Shown one piece after another: positions 7,086-7,619 of a DNA stretch of 7,619 nucleotides (its first letter is position 1; each line of letters begins with the position of its first letter). Position numbers and translations under genes: made by a program. The notes beneath the pieces were generated by a model, which was not told the DNA's origin, searched no databases, and worked only from the letters and a program-made list of their open reading frames with translations. Source of the DNA: an uncultured Gammaproteobacteria bacterium (GTDB lineage: Bacteria > Pseudomonadota > Gammaproteobacteria > Steroidobacterales > Woeseiaceae); the NCBI GenBank assembly GCA_938003715.1, contig CALKYK010000306.1, forward strand, positions 1 through 7,619. Direction: 5' to 3'.

Positions 7086-7619
7086 CTTGCCGCCGAAGCC
7101 GCCGATGCGCTCGAGCCCGCGGATGAACCCGGCCCGTTGCTCGACCTTGACGCGCTCCAGTTCGTCTTCCTCGATGCCTTCCTCGAGCAGGCGCTCGATC
7201 TCCTCGTTCATCGCCCGCTCGACGGCCGCGAGGTCGCCGCCGGGCTGCGCCGTCACCACCACCCAGAACATGCCGCCGATTTCCATGCTGACCATGCCGG
7301 CCTGCGCCGAGGTAGCGACCTGGTCGTTGTAGACGAGGCGTTCGAAAAGTCGCGAGTTCTTGCCGCCGGCGAGCACGTCGCCGAACAGGTTCAGATACTC
7401 CGCATCGGTCGAGGTCAGGGTCGGCGCGCCCCACACCTTGTAAAGGCGGGCCTGCGGCACGCGATCCTGCATGATCTCGCGCTTGTCCCGCTCCAGCCTG
7501 ACCGTCCAGGCCTGTCGTTTCGCGATCGGCGGGCCCGGCGGGATGTCGCCGAAGTAGTGCTGTACGCGCTCGAGAACCTCGGCCGGCTCGACGTCACCGG
7601 CGACGACGAGGACCGCGTT
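7083..7619 (-). CDS. M16 zinc peptidase, part of the first repeat (5' end outside window; truncated by TAG)
   Basis: The frame is open from the right window edge to the TAG at 7085-7083, giving 178 visible residues. The start lies beyond the window; the ATG at 7472 is internal. The first residues (NAVLVVAGDVEP) match the point in M16 proteins where the C-terminal subdomain of a repeat begins. The rest holds ARLYKVWGAPT, GGKNSRLFERLVY and the closing RIGGFGGK, all typical of that subdomain. The zinc ligands (HxxEH and a distal glutamate) would lie about 100 or more residues upstream and cannot be checked. Intact proteins of this type are periplasmic or membrane-associated and degrade peptides in a clam-shell chamber made of both halves. 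If translation ends at the TAG, the product has only one half and is probably inactive. Confidence 0.85.
   Translation of the reverse strand, partial: NAVLVVAGDVEPAEVLERVQHYFGDIPPGPPIAKRQAWTVRLERDKREIMQDRVPQARLYKVWGAPTLTSTDAEYLNLFGDVLAGGKNSRLFERLVYNDQVATSAQAGMVSMEIGGMFWVVVTAQPGGDLAAVERAMNEEIERLLEEGIEEDELERVKVEQRAGFIRGLERIGGFGGK

Noticed and set aside
6268..7434. Second minus-strand frame (388 codons) overlapping the M16 gene, as a possible frameshifted version
   Set aside because: M16 motifs run continuously in the other frame on both sides of the TAG, so no frameshift is needed; this frame is arginine-rich noise.

Overview
The window is GC-rich, densely coding bacterial DNA with almost no intergenic space. 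An IlvA of the long, two-ACT-domain type, a two-repeat M16 peptidase and a colicin V-type export pair suggest a proteobacterium, most likely a gammaproteobacterium. That placement is inferred from protein style only; there is no rRNA or other marker. No tRNA, rRNA, CRISPR array, insertion sequence or integrase is visible.

Layout, left to right: (1) the 3' part of a class II aldolase/adducin-family gene (+), stop at 512-514. (2) Nine bases later the convergent ilvA gene (-), complete at 510 aa: threonine ammonia-lyase, the first committed step of isoleucine synthesis. (3) A 189-bp gap between divergent genes. (4) A two-gene operon (+) for a colicin V/microcin-type secretion system: a CvaA-like membrane fusion protein, overlapping a CvaB-like peptidase-containing ABC transporter (PCAT). 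Together these would cut a double-glycine leader from a small peptide and export it with an outer-membrane TolC-type channel. No precursor peptide, immunity gene or TolC gene is in the window. (5) A convergent M16-family zinc-protease gene (-), open at the right edge. Its stop codon directly abuts the transporter stop codon.

Two features stand out, both in frame. The PCAT keeps a complete C39 peptidase triad and a complete nucleotide-binding domain, but appears to lack about 22 residues that should form transmembrane helix 6. The M16 gene is split by a single TAG codon after a conserved GGFGGK motif, with homologous coding continuing in the same frame on both sides. The flanking aldolase, ilvA and membrane fusion genes look intact. 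The export operon may be a decayed or altered accessory cassette between housekeeping genes, or it may be an unusual but working exporter whose substrate is encoded elsewhere.
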